From positions 1 through 13,892 of the forward strand of contig CALLHZ010000002.1 of NCBI GenBank assembly GCA_938009115.1: a DNA stretch of 13,892 nucleotides, given 5' to 3'. Origin of the DNA: an uncultured Clostridia bacterium (GTDB lineage: Bacteria; Bacillota; Clostridia; Peptostreptococcales; Anaerovoracaceae). The notes under the pieces were generated by a model. The model searched no databases and was not told the origin of the DNA. It saw only the letters and a program-made list of their open reading frames with translations. How positions within the stretch are numbered: the first letter of the stretch is position 1; every line of letters starts with the position of its first letter. The translations under genes were made by a program, and so were the position numbers. Shown piece by piece: positions 13,857 to 13,892 of this stretch.

Positions 13857-13892
13857 ATGATCGTGATCAAGACGGCGGAAGAACTGGAGACC
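13857..13892 (+). CDS. map: Methionine aminopeptidase, N-terminal 12 codons only
   Basis: An open frame from ATG 13857 runs off the window as MIVIKTAEELET. This fits the usual type I methionine aminopeptidase start (M-I-x-I-K-x-x-E-E-I/L-E) and the expected adk-map order, only three bases after the adk stop. GGGAG within the end of adk (13843-13850 region) can serve as SD. No catalytic residues fall inside the window, so the call rests on 12 residues and synteny. Confidence 0.7.
   Translation, partial: MIVIKTAEELET

Overview
The window carries the front and middle of a canonical bacterial S10-spc ribosomal protein supercluster, preceded by a two-gene accessory unit and a regulatory intergenic region. 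The order rpsJ-rplC-rplD-rplW-rplB-rpsS-rplV-rpsC-rplP-rpmC-rpsQ-rplN-rplX-rplE-rpsZ-rpsH-rplF-rplR-rpsE-rpmD-rplO-secY-adk-map is that of Bacillus and Clostridia. Zinc-type S14, a four-cysteine zinc lid in adenylate kinase, strong AGGAGG ribosome binding sites and a sigma-A type promoter all point to a Gram-positive Bacillota of clostridial type. Base composition is moderate, and many conserved proteins diverge mildly from textbook sequences, which suggests a poorly characterised lineage. This placement is inference.

Layout. 36-2014: a membrane-anchored CapA/PGA_cap metallophosphatase-like protein, overlapping by ATGA a small protein that resembles only the lid domain of M20 dipeptidases (PepV/Sapep). 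2015-2551: 537 bases without a gene, holding a terminator-like palindrome, an inverted repeat, helically phased A-tracts, a strong promoter (TTGCAT-17-TATTCT) and a leader of about 305 nt. The leader contains an intrinsic terminator with a competing antiterminator fold and stacked hairpins next to the rpsJ start. 2552-13194: twenty-one ribosomal protein genes and secY, all on the + strand, with gaps of -4 to 28 bases except for 84 bases between rpsJ and rplC. 13206-13892: adk and the first 12 codons of a map-like gene cut by the window edge.

How it works together. The S10-spc genes make structural proteins of both subunits (S10, L3, L4, L23, L2, S19, L22, S3, L16, L29, S17, L14, L24, L5, S14, S8, L6, L18, S5, L30, L15), then the SecY translocon channel, adenylate kinase and, at the edge, methionine aminopeptidase. 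No internal terminator is visible after the leader, so one promoter and one leader decision probably set the output of the whole block, with stop/start overlaps and stop-SD fusions coupling translation.

I see no CRISPR array, mobile element, tRNA, rRNA or obvious novel defence system. The points most worth a second look are the S10-operon leader, the orphan PepV-like lid protein beside CapA, the charged repetitive tail of about 92 residues on S3, and a 17-base motif shared by the leader and the region upstream of the promoter.
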